Part shown: in pieces, positions 31,576 through 43,912 of the stretch
Position numbering within the stretch: the stretch's first letter is position 1
Layout: the number at the start of each line of letters is the position of its first letter
DNA from: Bryopsis sp. KO-2023
Lineage: Eukaryota > Chlorophyta > Ulvophyceae > Bryopsidales > Bryopsidaceae
Reading direction: 5' to 3'
DNA length: 64,000 nucleotides
Assembly (NCBI GenBank): GCA_030272585.1
Contig: BSYQ01000002.1
Span: forward strand, 4,402,001-4,466,000
Translations under genes and position numbers: made by a program
Notes under the pieces: generated by a model
Database searches by the model: none
Told to the model about the DNA's origin: nothing
What the model saw: the letters and a program-made list of their open reading frames with translations, nothing else

Positions 31576-34500
31576 CATTCAACAGAATATTAAAAAGCTG
31601 CACGTGCTTGCAATCTGTCCGAGGGGGTGTTGCTGATTTCACCTATTGGAACCGGCGCCTACAATCTCAACATGTGGCAAAATACTTTGGACTTCTCAAC
31701 AGCTCGGGTCCTATTTTGAAGGCGCAACATGTCACACTCTACCTGACCATGTCCAAAAGGATTCGATGGCTTACCGAGAGGATTTGAGAATTGGATTTGC
31801 AGGGCCCCACTGCTACCTACTTCCTTTTACAGAGCCTCATCCTCCCCGCCATTGCCTATAACCGCTTGATTGTGGTGTCCCTTTGTCCTTATCTATTTAT
31901 CGCTTTATCATTATAATAAAACATATATATTTCACGATTTGTATCGCCATCGTTGCTTGATTAGCAACAGCACTATGTTTCAAGGTTCAAAAACGCCATC
32001 GCACACGGACAAGAGGCCGATATTATGTCCGTGACTACAGTGCAGTCCAATCACTACAGTTCTCGTCTCTCATAGTTGAGTTTTCTACAAGCACATTTCA
32101 TGCATGAAAGATTTCATTCCTCACTTATTTGTGGAAGAGCACCAACCTTCTTGGCGGGACTTGAAAGGTATCCATTCGTTGTGTTTCTATCGCTCAATGA
32201 AGCATGTGGCAAAGTATCAATATTATATAACATTTTACGGAAAACAAGTTTTATCCATTGCAAGCGAAGAAAAGAATAATTATTCCATTTCGATAGATTC
32301 TTGATGAATCTATGCTCATTGCAAGACATTGATCCAAGTGAGTCTTTGTGCGATCAACAGTAGTGCAAATTGTTACCACTTAACTTCCTTGGGGTAAGAA
32401 GGGAAGAGACATAGTCTAGCGACTCGGTCCTATATCAGACTCGATATAGGTATTTAAGACCTTGGGATTATACAAGAGTCTCTCTGACATTGTTAGGCTT
32501 TGACCAAAAGTGACCGAACCACACACACTCATGTCTTCAAAAACGACCCCCCACAGTACTTGATTGAACACAATCCAACGATTTGTGCAATTCTCACATA
32601 AGGGTAAAGGAATTGAGAATAAAAACCCTCGAAATAGAAGGGTAGACTCTTGCTAACAATGGACTATGTTTCCCGGGGCAAGAACGACCCCATGATATTC
32701 AAAACTTCCCCGGATAGCGTTGACTTCATTCAAGGCACTCAGATAAGGAGGTGTACGAACCAAGTCTCCTCAATGCTATTAAGAAAACTAGCTTAGTAAA
32801 ACATGTTGAAGATGTAAAGAAGCAACAAAATCTTGACCAATGTTAGATAAATAACAAAAGGTCCTCAAACGAGGTATAGTGACGTTGAACTTTATTGAAC
32901 ATCTTTAATATTAGATAATCACCAATTTAGATAAGGTGATGTCGACTCGATCGGATGTTTCTATTATATAACGAAAGGCATAAACTTCATGCTATCAAAA
33001 GGATTCATAATTATTTCACTGCAGCACTATGCTTGTGCTTGAGTGCTACTCCATAAGATAAGAAGAAAACATTACCCAAACTAGAGGTGGTAGCACTATT
33101 TATCAACCGTACTTTAGTCTCGTCGAGCGCCGTATCATATGCACATTCCCCAACCCACAAAGAAGTGGTTTATGATGGGCTTTTTTTTCTGAACTAACAA
33201 TATGAGATATGAGGGCTATTTTTAGATTAGTTTCGGAACAAGAGAAACAAAGCTAAATTGAGAATACCATGAAAGAATATTGCCGTGTTCCCTAGTCTTA
33301 AAGACGCAAAGCCAAAGGGCATGACGCATGCAAAGAGCTTACCTGGTGATTTATATCAAATATGATGATACTTTTGTAAGGAAGTGCCACGTCTCATTTC
33401 ATAACACCATGGAGTTGAATATAATCGTCATGCAAGACCTCGGATTGGTGGTGACTAACCAGAGAAAAGAAATGCTACCGAATTAAGGTTAGCACTAAAT
33501 CAAGATAGGAAAAATGCGGCGCTTTTTTTCTATCATTCTTCCGATAGTTTCTTAGTGCAACGATTGAATGATAAGGGTGGTTTCGATGGCAAAAAAGGGG
33601 TATTTTTAAGTAGGAAATTTGACATGGGTAATGTTTGACAGTAATGAGAGGTACTTAGTTGGGGACCTCTACTATATTATGTTTTAGTGCACACCTCGTG
33701 TTGTGGAAAAAAAAGTGTGATAAAAACCGTATGAAGGAAAGAAAGAGAAATGTTTCTCTTCAAGAAAGATAATTTCATAAACAATAAAAAAGCAAATATT
33801 GAATGTTTAAGAACATATCATCTTTGCCGTAGGCTCCTTTTACAAGCCCGGAATAAACGAAGAAAGAGCAAATTCAATTCACGAACAATTCACTTTTTTG
33901 ACAAATCAAGAAGGGGGAGGAAGGAAAAATATGCATCTTTTTTATCTACAAAGGAAAAAAGAATTCTGAGACTCTGAGGTTACAAAAAGAACCCACAGAA
34001 AATTGAAAAAAATAAATAGTTCCTGGTCTTTTTTTTCCTTTTTGAAGAGAGAAGGGGGGGGGGGTCCTTTCATTCCACCAGTTTGAGAATAAATATTGTT
34101 TCAATTGAAGCTTTGTAAAAAAAAAAAAAAAATTGTTTATTTGTAGTTTAGTTGATTTTCACTACCCAGGCCCAGAATTGAAAAAAGAAAAATTGTACTC
34201 TGATTATATTTGGTAAGAAAAGCACTGTTTCCCTTTTGCCTGAAAATGCATTTTTAGCCTGTTTGTTTTTCCCCTTCCCTTCCCTTCCCAAATGTTTCCC
34301 AAAGCTGAAAAAACTACTAAGAAATGAAAATTTTCGAAATAATTAAATTCTCCAGAAAGGAAAACAAGAAACCTGCAAAGTTGGGCAACTGTTTTTGTTT
34401 ATTATTTATTTCCACAGGGAAAAAAAAACTTTTTTCAAAAGAAAAAGTTGTAGGGTTTTTTTATGCTACTGCAGATGCTCTGGAAGATATGTACTATATT

Positions 34501-35484
34501 TCAGAATACCTTTTTTCGCTCGACCACCTGCGCAGCGGAAGGAAAAAAAGCGACAGCCCATTTTTCACGGAATCGTTTTTTTTCCCGACCTGGAAAACCT
34601 AAACAAGAAAAAACCAGGAAGTTTTGAAACGAAAAGAGCGAAAGAAAAAAAACGCGAACAGAAGGGGTCGAAACCCCTTTTTCCAACCGTCAGTCGTTTT
34701 GATCGCAGACCTTACCCCTCTTCCCCCTGAGTTCATCCTATTTTTCGCCTGGGTTTTTATCAAGTCGACCTCCCTGCTACCTCGCGCGGGCACGCAATAG
34801 GTGTTGAAAAAAAATTTGTTGAGGTTTCTTTTTTGTCCGCTTTCGCCAGCACAGTTTTCCTCCTTCCCCCCAGCCCGCGAGCGAAAACAAAATTCCAGAA
34901 ATGAGGGAAGTCCAAAAAAAGACATTGCTTTCCACGATTCGACCACCCCAGACGCGGTTACGTAAGGGATGGACCTTCGATCGTTCGTTATCGATCAAAT
35001 CGCACTCGTTCCACTCACCCACAGCTCACAGCCGCAGCAAGCCAGGCGATTTTCTACGCCACTCCATTCGAAACAAAACAAGCGATCGTAGAACCCACTT
35101 CGCCGACACAAGTCTACCAATTCTCTAACCGTCGGGTCGCCGTCGCTTGGAAAACCGGTGATCCGGTTACGGCGCAGTACTAAGACCGGTCACGCCCCCG
35201 AATCATCGCGACCTTCGCTGTGTGGGTGTGGTGTTGTTTCGGCAAACCACGGTGCAAAACAAGAAGCCAGACGAACATCGACACCCCCCCGCAGCAGCTT
35301 GAGATTACCGAAGCACCAGAGCATTTTGAGCTAGTGGTGATACGAGATCCCCTTGGGTTATGTCGGAATAGAAAAAGAAACACAGGAGCGACACGTGAAG
35401 CAACGAGTCAACTAACTTCGTGTTTGCTTTCTTGTTCTAAAGGTGGAAAACCAGGGTGAAATTCTTTTCGCCGAGCTCGGCGAT
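31576..35484. other. AT-rich, no gene recognised
   Basis: Short frames only. Homopolymer tracts at about 34050-34070 and 34118-34132. 34400-34950 is rich in A- and T-runs that create Lys/Phe-rich pseudo-frames. Confidence 0.45.
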
Positions 35485-35849
35485 ATTGTCGCCCGGACAG
35501 ACTTATTTCCATAGTCGAACTCATGAACAGCACCAGTTCATCCCATCCAAAACGATTGTTTTAAAAATAAAAAGCAAAACGTTTGAAAAGGTGAAAAACG
35601 TATGCAAAGACTCCCTTCAGCTCCACCCTTACTTCTCAAAACCCATCCAAACCCACGGCGCACAAGTCCTCAGGAAAGATGCATCCAAACGCACATCACA
35701 CACTGTTACGGTTCCCCTAGGGCTCCGACAAAGAAAAGCCAAGCAGGAAAAAACAAAACAAAGAACCGACCTGAAATGAGGCAGGGATAAATACACGCTG
35801 GGATTCTCTCTTTTCTTTCTCCTTTCTTTTTTTCTTTCAACTTCTCGAG
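35485..35849. repeat. inverted repeat, left arm (about 365 bp)
   Basis: Reverse complement of 37127-37487 with scattered differences and small gaps; I estimate 85-90 percent identity by eye. The arms flank the thioredoxin-like exons. Confidence 0.8.
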
Positions 35850-36611
35850 TTTCTGGTGGTGCCTCATCCCCTGCGACAAAAAAAGAAACAATCGTGGGGC
35901 GTCGACTCGAACTTTTCAAGGAAAACACAGCAATTAGAATCACAAACCGGCCGGCCGAACGTGCGAACGCTTAGGCTTAGAAATGTCTAGACCTGTGCGC
36001 CGACATCACTCAACTCGCAAGTCTTGGGCTTTCTCCAGCTCGCCCCTTCAGGTGCAAATGGCGTGAGCCAATACAACCAGGAAAACTCCACATAATAAGC
36101 ACAACGCCCGCTCCCTGAATGCTCGCGACACCCAGACCGTTGCTTGCTCCACTGAACGAAGTGTGATATCAGCGCACAAAGGCAAAAGAGGTCGCCCTTC
36201 CAATACCCGAGGTGGTGGTCGAGTTTTCTTTGAGGGGCAAAGAGAGAGGGTGGCGTGCTGAATACATCAAACGCAGTACCGATGCTGTTTGTGGTTAGAG
36301 CGCCAAGCGGGACGGAGCAATACAGGTCTTCGTCTCATTTAAACGGGGACGATCTTTTTTCTGCAGGCTTTTTAACTCAGAGACTATGGAGTACCGGAAC
36401 ATGGAAAGCCTTCAAAAAATATCGACGAGCGGGCTGATGACTGCTCGCCACCCTGCGCCACTACAGAGATGCACTCCAGTATTTTTTAACACCCCAAAGC
36501 GCTCAGCAGGCATCATTCGGGTGGGCTCGTCCAAGAGTGAGCACTTCTGTCCCCACCCCGACGCCCTTCGAAGAAGAAAAGAAGCCGAAGCGAGGTCTGT
36601 GTTGTTCCTTT

Positions 36612-36697
36612 TCGAAAACCATGAAAGGCTGCCGAGCTCTTGAGAGTTTTTTTTTTCTGTATCGAAAACCACGAAAGGCTGTGGAGCTCTTGAGAGG
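36612..36697 (+). repeat. 50-bp tandem duplication inside exon 1
   Basis: TCGAAAACCAYGAAAGGCTG and GAGCTCTTGAGAG recur at 36612 and 36662, separated by T-rich spacers. The second unit adds near-duplicate residues to the encoded N-terminus (MKGCRALES and RKAVELLRG). Confidence 0.8.
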
Positions 36698-37134
36698 TAT
36701 TTTTTCTAACACAAGCTATGATGCTGTCAACAGGCAGAAGCGGAGGACGAAGGAGCTTCGTGAGCTGGCGGCGGCTGTCACGTGCAGGTGAGGGAAAGCG
36801 GCTTGTACATTTTTGTCTGGTTAGCGTTTGCTCGAACAAAACAAAGCTTTCAGCTGCGATAAACTGCGTTTTGTGTGTTCGTCTCCTTGCTTCGTTCTTT
36901 CAGATCGGCGGCTAGAGCTGGAAAAAAGTTCATCGACGTTGACAGTGCGTCGGAACTCGAAAGGCGCTTGTCGAACGCATCCAGGGGCGACAAAACAACC
37001 CTGGTTCATTTCAAATCTCCCTCTTGCCAATCATGCCTTCGCATCTTTCCCAGACTCGTTCGAGTGGCTCGACAAAACCCCAACGTCACGTTTTTGGTGG
37101 TTGACGTCCGTGGTTCTGATGTGCGACTAGAGAA
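36621..37134 (+). CDS. thioredoxin-like protein, two exons, 3' end not found
   Basis: Exon 1 (36621-36787) ends at the donor GTGAGG and exon 2 (36904-37134) begins after the acceptor TTCTTTCAG; the 115-bp intron joins the frame exactly. Exon 2 encodes a thioredoxin fold start: helix (DSASELERRL), strand and active site FKSPSCQSCLRIFP with a CxxC, then NPNVTFLVVDV. The pattern PxCxxCxxxxPxxxxxAxxNPxVxFL resembles atypical ACHT-type plastid thioredoxins, whose site is CGGC. The usual WC of classical thioredoxins is replaced by SC. After about 40 residues past the CxxC it reaches a candidate donor (GTAAAG) at 37135, then the right inverted arm; the second half of the fold is not seen, so the gene is cut off or its last exon is undetected. 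The start codon is the first in-frame ATG; the frame is open upstream to 36441. Confidence 0.6.
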
Positions 37135-37487
37135 GTAAAGAAAAAAAAGAGGAAGAAAAGAGAGAATCCCAGAAGCGTGTATTTATCCCTGCCTCATTTC
37201 AGGTCGGTTTTTTGTTTTGTTTTTTCCCTGCTTGGCTTTTCTTTGTCGGAGCTCTAGGGCAACCGTAACAGTGTGTGATATGCATTTGGATGCATCTTTA
37301 CTGAAGACTTGTGCGCCGTGGGTTTGGATGGGTTTTGAGAAGTAAGGGTGGAGCTGAAGGGAGTCTTTGCATATGTTTACACTATTTTTGACGTGTGTTT
37401 TTTATTTTTAAAACATTCATTTTGGAGGGGATGAACTGGTGCTGCTCATGAGTTCGACTATTGAATTAAGTCTGTCCGGGCGACAAT
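37127..37487. repeat. inverted repeat, right arm (about 361 bp)
   Basis: Partner of 35485-35849. Its inner edge begins in the last codons of the thioredoxin exon. The spacer between the arms is about 1.28 kb. Confidence 0.8.
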
Positions 37488-39141
37488 TGCTGATGCATCG
37501 ATTGACTGCGGTGTCGAAGTATGACAGGGAAGCGTGAGGAACAGTTGATAAACTGTCCCTGTGGTTGCACTCGAAGAGTACGTCGATTACACTGGAAGAG
37601 GCGAATATATATATAGTGTGCTTGCCCATGACTCACTAAGAACTTCACAATATGCTGTGGCGTGCCATGCGAGTGTGACACTCCCCCCAACTAGTCCGAA
37701 CGATATAAGAAAACACTCGCATCTCCTGACTTCCTCTCAGGACCTGAAAGATTGCTTTCACGCACTTTGTGCTGTGTGGTGTCAACTGACAAAACTCCCT
37801 CGTGTAAAAAAATGCCCCGAATCACCCTTCCGTACGAATACTGTCATACACCTGTAAACGGTGCTACCCTAACAAATAACTCCAACGTAACCATCAAAAC
37901 ACGGAAAACATAAAAAAAAGAAACTCCTCATGCAACCATCCTGACCGCAGGAAAAGTGCCTTTGCCGCAAACGGTACTGCCGTCCCTCGGCCTCACTGCC
38001 TTCAACGTACTCCCATTTACGCAAAAATGCTCCATGGCTGCTGCATCCTTGTTGTCCTGAAAAATGACACTGTAGACTGACGTCTCCTAGTCCGGCCCTT
38101 CACCGTACTCTCGCTCGAAATGCTCCTCGGCCTCCCGCTGGGCACCAGCGGTACTGTCGTTCCTCGGTTTCCTTTCTGTTCTGTCGTCCTTGCTGCAACG
38201 CACAGCGTGTCACCTCAAGAAAAGGAGCGTTTTCATCCAGGAGATTCCCCCGTTCAATAACCCATAGTCGTTTTCGGCTCCGAAACCACCCGTCGCACGA
38301 ACGTAATCAAAGTCGCAAATACAGGAGAATCCACAGACTTGTCGAAAAGTCTTTACAAAACCAAAAGATACAAAGTCATAAAACGTTCCCTCCTTTATAC
38401 TCGCTTGGACTTCTCGTTTTCCTAACGAAACTCCGTTGCTGGAGCGCAACATAAAGTGTTCCCCAAGTGTTCCAACTCGTGTTAATTCCGCTCTACTGGC
38501 GCACCCTGCCGCCTGCCCAAACAGTCAATATTACTCTAAATCAGTGTAACCCCCATGCTGCGAGTTGACAGCGTCCAAATTCAATCGCACCCATTCAATC
38601 GACCCACACTGATTTGCCGAATTGCTTTGAAAAAAACTGATCAAAGAACCCACTTTTACAGAGCCCTCAAAGAAAAAGACCCACAATTCTGACGGCCCCC
38701 CAAACGAACTTCAATTCTCGCGGCCAGGTGATGGGACCCTGCTCCAGCCACAGACACACACGTTGACCTCTCTAAACGACCCACACCAAACGGCCACCTT
38801 CCCTGACCCAGAAGCTTGTCGACGTTCCGGGAGATCTATATGTTGTTCCATTGTCTGCCCTAAAAAGCCCGCCTCAAAACCCAAGAAATGACGAGCCCTC
38901 GATTGGCACCACGTAGTACAGAGTCGTTATGTATAGCCGCCGTTATGAGAAGGTCAAGAAATGATGGGAGGGTAGGAGATCGATCGCCAGGGTGGCGAGA
39001 ATTTACAGTCAGAGTGGTTTGGGGGTTTAGTATTTAGTATCCAGAGGTGGGGTATTCAGATATCTTTCTCTTCTTTTTGCAGTTTTTACTACGTAGGACT
39101 TTCTTTGAAAGCGTGAGTATACTAGGCAAGAGCTCCCGGCG
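37488..39141. other. no gene recognised
   Basis: Short frames only, and short CCTCGG-type recurring phrases at 37990-38170. No domain or clear repeat ends were seen. Confidence 0.45.
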
Positions 39142-39453
39142 ATGGCGAACTTACATGAGCAGCAAAAGGATCTGATCAATGCGTTGGTTGAGCGAGAGAC
39201 GGGTCTCGTCGTTCCTCAAGGTCCGATGGTTTCCTTTCCCGATTTTGCACATTTGCCGATGCCAAAGCTCGATGAAGGTGTGATAGGGGACAAAGCGTTG
39301 GGCGAAATGATTTAAAACGGATGCGGACGCCCGGTTTTGTCATTTGGACGAAAGTTTCGTCACGAAAATCCGTTTGGGAGAGGTACGAGCACCGCGAATT
39401 TCTGAACCGATCGAAACTCAACGTGGGTACAGTTGATCGACATTTCTCTCCTA
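39142..39453 (+). pseudogene. N-terminal part of a broken RG-rich protein gene
   Basis: Starts at an ATG with a strongly protein-like frame (MANLHEQQKDLINALVERE, FPDFAHLPMPKLDEG), followed by further protein-like sequence up to the duplication that marks element F. No domain is recognised. Together with 40110-40600 it suggests a single old gene, perhaps the Gag-like first protein of a retroelement, now broken in a few places and split by element F. Confidence 0.4.
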
Positions 39454-39461
39454 CCGGCATT

Positions 39462-40101
39462 ATGCCCGGCAGTACCGTACCGACCCTGCTAAAACTAGGT
39501 CAATACCGACATTTTACCTTAGGGTTTACCTTAGGGTTTAAATCATCTTAACTGACCTTAAACCCTAAGGTGATTTAAGGGATTACACTCATTTACACTC
39601 GGGTGTAATAACGCCCAAGTCGGTATAGTACCGACCCAGGTCGGTACCAGAGTTGTGCGCCGTTGCAACGGCGCACAGCTCTGCATCACACCACACTCAT
39701 TGAATAGCAGATTTCACTCACACTTTGGTAGTTACCAATCCTCGCACCCACATCCCATCATTGGAAAATGTATCAAAGTCGTGCCGTTGTCGTTGTCACA
39801 AAAACGACATCGGCACAACTCTGGTCGGTCCAATACCAACCACGGCAGGTTCTCAAGGTTCTCAACTTGGAACTTTGAATGCTCATAACTTCTCACATAG
39901 ACTTCCGATAGACCCCAAACGAGTTGCAATCGATAGGACATTTCTTTCTCTTGCGATTGAATACCTGAACAAAAACGCAATTTGAATAAGTATAAGAGAA
40001 GTTATGAGTGTTCTTCTAAATCGGTCGGTATTTATACCGACCCCTCTCGGTACGGTACGGTACGGTACGATACGGTACGGTGGGGTCAGTGCCCAGGTCT
40101 G
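39462..40101. mobile_element. word-array element F (about 640 bp)
   Basis: The right end, inverted, reads CAGACCTGGGCACTGACCCC, the same end as element D. The left end is diverged. The 8-bp duplication is CCGGCATT (39454-39461) against CCGGCATA (40102-40109), 7 of 8. Outer arrays use GGTCGGTACC and GGTACGGTACC words. Inside are a CCTTAGGGTTTA inverted pair (39520-39585), a perfect hairpin GTGCGCCGTTGCAACGGCGC near 39655, and a longer inverted pair GCTCATAACTTCTC with GAGAAGTTATGAG (39881 and 39996). No transposase. Confidence 0.65.
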
Positions 40102-40109
40102 CCGGCATA

Positions 40110-40600
40110 TGCGGATATGTTGCGATATCGAAGGTCGTTGGGAACGCCTACAACAGCTGAAAAAGAGTGTGTGTATATTGCGAATGCCACCTCGTACCGT
40201 ACGAGTCGTACGTCTATGATTTATCGGTTTCGCTCCACACTTGTTTTCGTGCCCTCAAGATTTTGACACGACATGGTCCCTGCGAGGGTTTTAAAACCGC
40301 AGTGGCGATGGCGATGGGCACCTATAGGGTATTAGCCGATAGGTTTGTCTGATTGACTGAGATGGTGAATTCCGGGGTGGCGACAGCTAACCAACTGGGG
40401 GCACAAGTGAATAGATTCGGGACAGGATCGACATTAGCCGATCCTGCAATACAAGCCGTGCTGGGAAACACGCCAGGACCTAGTTTTAGCGGAGCATAAG
40501 AGAGACCAAGCTAGGAGACAAAATGGTCGAGGTGGGGCGAGGGCACAGGCGATACGAGGACCAAGACGGCAAGGCGGGCGTTTTGGTGGTTATGGATGAC
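40110..40600 (+). pseudogene. C-terminal part of a broken RG-rich protein gene
   Basis: Protein-like pieces continue after element F (YADMLRYRRSLGTPTTAEK; MVNSGVATANQLGAQVNRFG) and end in an RGG-box (RRQNGRGGARAQAIRGPRRQ, then GGRFGGYG). RGG tails bind RNA and are found in host RNA-binding proteins and in the Gag-like proteins of some retroelements. The locus is broken. Confidence 0.4.
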
Positions 40601-40857
40601 AGCATGAGGAAAGTCCTGGTGGAGAACCAGAACCATATGTGGAAGATGTGGGAGGGATATCCTTCTCTGACAAAAGAGATAGCGTCGTTATTAGCTGCCG
40701 CCGCTCCTTGGCAACAAAAATCCTTAAGCCACTTCAACATCTTTCTCGTCCATGAAGCCGCATTCGCATTGTCTATACCCAGTCGTCGTCAAAGAAGGTA
40801 GAGGTGGTTGGAAAGACCACCTGGGAGCCTACTAAGCAACGAAGTTACCGTAATGTT

Positions 40858-40992
40858 CGGGGTAAACGTCTCCCCTTAGTAAACGCCTCCCCTTAGTAAA
40901 CGCCCCCCGCCGGGGTAAACGCCCCAGGGGCGCTTTACATTTGTCAAATGATGCAATATCGCCCCCCCTGTTTTGGTAAACGTCCCCCACAA
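40858..40992. repeat. cluster of GTAAACG motifs
   Basis: Five copies of GTAAACGYC with C/G-run spacers in about 130 bp, nearly all in one orientation. No terminal inverted repeats or target duplication could be assigned, so it is kept apart from the word-array elements. Confidence 0.5.
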
Positions 40993-41466
40993 AAAAAGCC
41001 TCATCAACGTTCATTCATTACACTTCTCATATGTTCTGGCTCTAGTGTTATGTGAGAGCACTTAGGAAACAGAACAACTCGTGAACAAGAGTCTTCTAAC
41101 AGCTCCCTGGATGGAAGGAAAAGGTTTTCTGAAGAGCACGGAAGAAGAAGCGACTTGTAGCGTGTTTTTTTATTATCATTTCTCAAATCGGTGTAAAGAT
41201 TTTGACTGGCATCTGTTGGGCGGATGATTTGTTGGGCTGTTGGGCATTCGCACGTAACTTTATTACAGCACCAAATATGCTTTGCTTTTGCGCATAACTG
41301 CAGCCCACTGTACTCTGGTGCACACTTTTCACAGTACGCTAACTAACGGTACGCTAACTGCAACCACGAAGAACGTCACCTCAATGATATTGCCCCTCAA
41401 AATAGCACAGGCTTAAAAACAATAGTCATGTCACTTCTGAAAAAAAGAAGAATGTAAGGACCTTGA

Positions 41467-41673
41467 TTGGTGCAAAAATTGAGAGGTGATTCTGTCATAG
41501 TTGAAGGCAGAGAGGAACACCTTGACAGCAACCTGGTACAGATGCTGGATTCTGCTCCCTCCATATTAGTAAATCCCCTCCTGGACAGACCAGGTGGAAG
41601 TAGGTTTAAACGTCTTTGGATTAAGATCGGCCGTCCAGAACCGATGTCAGGACAGGTCGTTTCACTGATCTGA
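41467..41673 (+). CDS. hypothetical ORF, 68 aa
   Basis: A short protein-like frame (VQKLRGDSVIVEGREEHLDS, ending RPEPMSGQVVSLI). No domain recognised. It could be an exon of the same lost gene as 41894-42057. Confidence 0.25.
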   Translation: MVQKLRGDSVIVEGREEHLDSNLVQMLDSAPSILVNPLLDRPGGSRFKRLWIKIGRPEPMSGQVVSLI

Positions 41674-41893
41674 CATGACACGATTTTGTTCCATCAATCT
41701 TCACGTCCGATCATATCCAAAGTTAGTTAGTCATTTCGTATTGTCTCGAATATATCGACGTCGCTCCCTGTTGGACTTTATCGCTCGTGCTCTTTCGCTA
41801 TCGAGGTTTTTTCTTGTGTTTCTGTTGTTATTGAGTGCTTATCGAGTGCCTATTCACTCCATTTTTGGTGTCGCAAAGTCCCTGCTCTGTCCT

Positions 41894-42057
41894 TGCCCAG
41901 TCCCTTTTTTCCGACCCGATGTTCGTGCACCTGAAAGTACGGCATTACGTGCGGATGATCCGCAACCGCCTTGATCTTTCGCTGGCCGAGGCCGTGATCA
42001 GGCCCGTGGATGCCGACCTGATAATTGATCACGTGATTCCGCTGACACACTTCTTCA
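41894..42057 (+). CDS. possible host exon, unknown product
   Basis: GC-rich coding-like segment encoding FVHLKVRHYVRMIRNRLDLS and onward through IDHVIPLTHFF, followed at 42058 by a GT. Codon use is more even than in the surrounding AT-rich DNA. I do not recognise the family. A partner exon is not obvious. Confidence 0.3.
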
Positions 42058-42107
42058 GGTTGAAATTGGTGAGCCTCCGCGCTACCAGCTTCTTTGATTT
42101 CAAATGA

Positions 42108-43912
42108 TAAGAATTTACCCAGGGTTTGTTTTCTTCCAAGAAACTGTATTTGAAAGCTACAACTGTTTTGGACTCCGCGGGTGGAACCGGCGAAAGGTAT
42201 CTACTCCAGGCATACAAATCGCCCCCAATAATAAATAAATTGAATTTGATTATAGACGCCGATGAGGTGCTCACACCCGCTTGTCCAAGAGAGGTTGGAC
42301 CGACTTGGGGGGGGATATGATCATCCATATGTGGCTCCAACTGGTGAGAAGTCGAACATCTCATTAGTATGCATCGAAGACACTTCTCGTTTACTTATTT
42401 GTTTCATTAAACGAAAAACAAAGTTCCCATTCATACGTTAGAATTTAAACCCTTCTGCTGTTGCTATTTGTTTTACGGGGTCGAGTGGTGTGGATAGGAG
42501 GGATGGTGTCGAAAACCACATACTCGTTTATGGACTCCTTGGATATGGTGTTAATGGGGGCTTTCGAGGCATGTTTCATGGTCATAAACGTGAACGCAAT
42601 GGTTCAGCGGATATTATTGCACCGAAGACCTATCGAAGGTTTGAAAACTCACCGAGGTGCACCCTGATCACAATACTATAATGACTTACTTGAATTAGAC
42701 TCGATACGGCTAAAGATTTAGAACGTCGCGTCATCAGTTAAGACAAAAGAAGAAACGCTGCTCGACTTGATTTGACGGGTATTAACAACCTAGCGTGTAC
42801 ACTAGGTAGTACCTTGATTGAATGTTAGATGGAAGCGTTGAAGCAATGTAATGAACCTTAATGAACCTTGAGAATATTAAAAAATGATATAGTTTCAGTA
42901 ATTTTCTTCAGCAACCTTGTATACGAGGATTTATATGAGAAGAAACCTGAGAGCTGTGTAAGTGGTAAGTATGGTAACATATTTAGATATTAGCTTGCAC
43001 CTTCAAAAAATCTTTTATGTTAACCCTCATCCCACAACACAGGTGGGATAAGAGAATATATTTTGTTGCGAACCTCTGTGTAAGCGATAGGTGTTGTACA
43101 GGGTAACAGAGGCGGAGAGGATAATGACTAGTTAATATAAGGACCTACGTATATCAACATCCCTCCTCGAAGAATCAGAAGGTTGTTTACAAGAGAGAGA
43201 ATGTGTCTCACACCCCTTCGGAATATGTAGGCTACGGGAAGTGGGCATATGGATGCGCTTCTCGATAATCAGAATGAGGACATTTAAGGGTCGTGTTACA
43301 GCCGTCTTGTGACTTCAGAGCTAGCACCACCCAACATATTAGGGGTGCTGCCCCCCGGGACTGGATTTGGAGAATATGTGCCTACAGACCTCTGGGGCGA
43401 GGATGATATGGACCAACAAGATGACTCCTCTGTGGAGTTGGTCAAGGAAAATAAAGCTGCACATGGACCGGAATCTCCCTCTGATTACTGTTTTGATCCC
43501 TAGGTACCTGAGATAAAAAAAGAGGAAGGTTTGTAAAGGCATGACCACCGCCTTGATTTGGGATTGGGTGGATCTGGTGGGTTTGCTGGATCTAACGGAC
43601 GTGGGCCACCCTTGGTAGTTGGTGTAGCATTATAGGGGTTGGGCAATGGGTGGATCCGGTGGTTGTGGACCCTCCCCTAGCCGTTTGGAAATGTTTGGCC
43701 TTCGTCGTGGCCCCCACCTCAACCTATACCTGGTTTCATTCAAACAACAATTCGGCGGTGAGACGTAGGATCATACTAGGTGAACCCGATGATCGATGCC
43801 ACTTTCCGAGAACACCCCACCATTTTATTGATGAGCATAGATGAAACTATGGGAAGAAATAGTTTCTTCCTTTTTTCGGTTCTTTTGCAAGGTATCGTGT
43901 CGATGCTGATGA
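42108..43912. other. scattered short coding-like pieces, no gene supported
   Basis: 42126-42320 and 42461-42681 read as protein-like in places, and 43309-43503 has an acidic segment followed by glycine-rich sequence near 43560. None could be assigned to a family or linked into a gene. Confidence 0.35.

Noticed and set aside
39517-39585. Telomere-like TTTAGGG/CCCTAAA repeats
   Set aside because: Only two units per orientation and they form an inverted pair inside element F; not a telomeric array.
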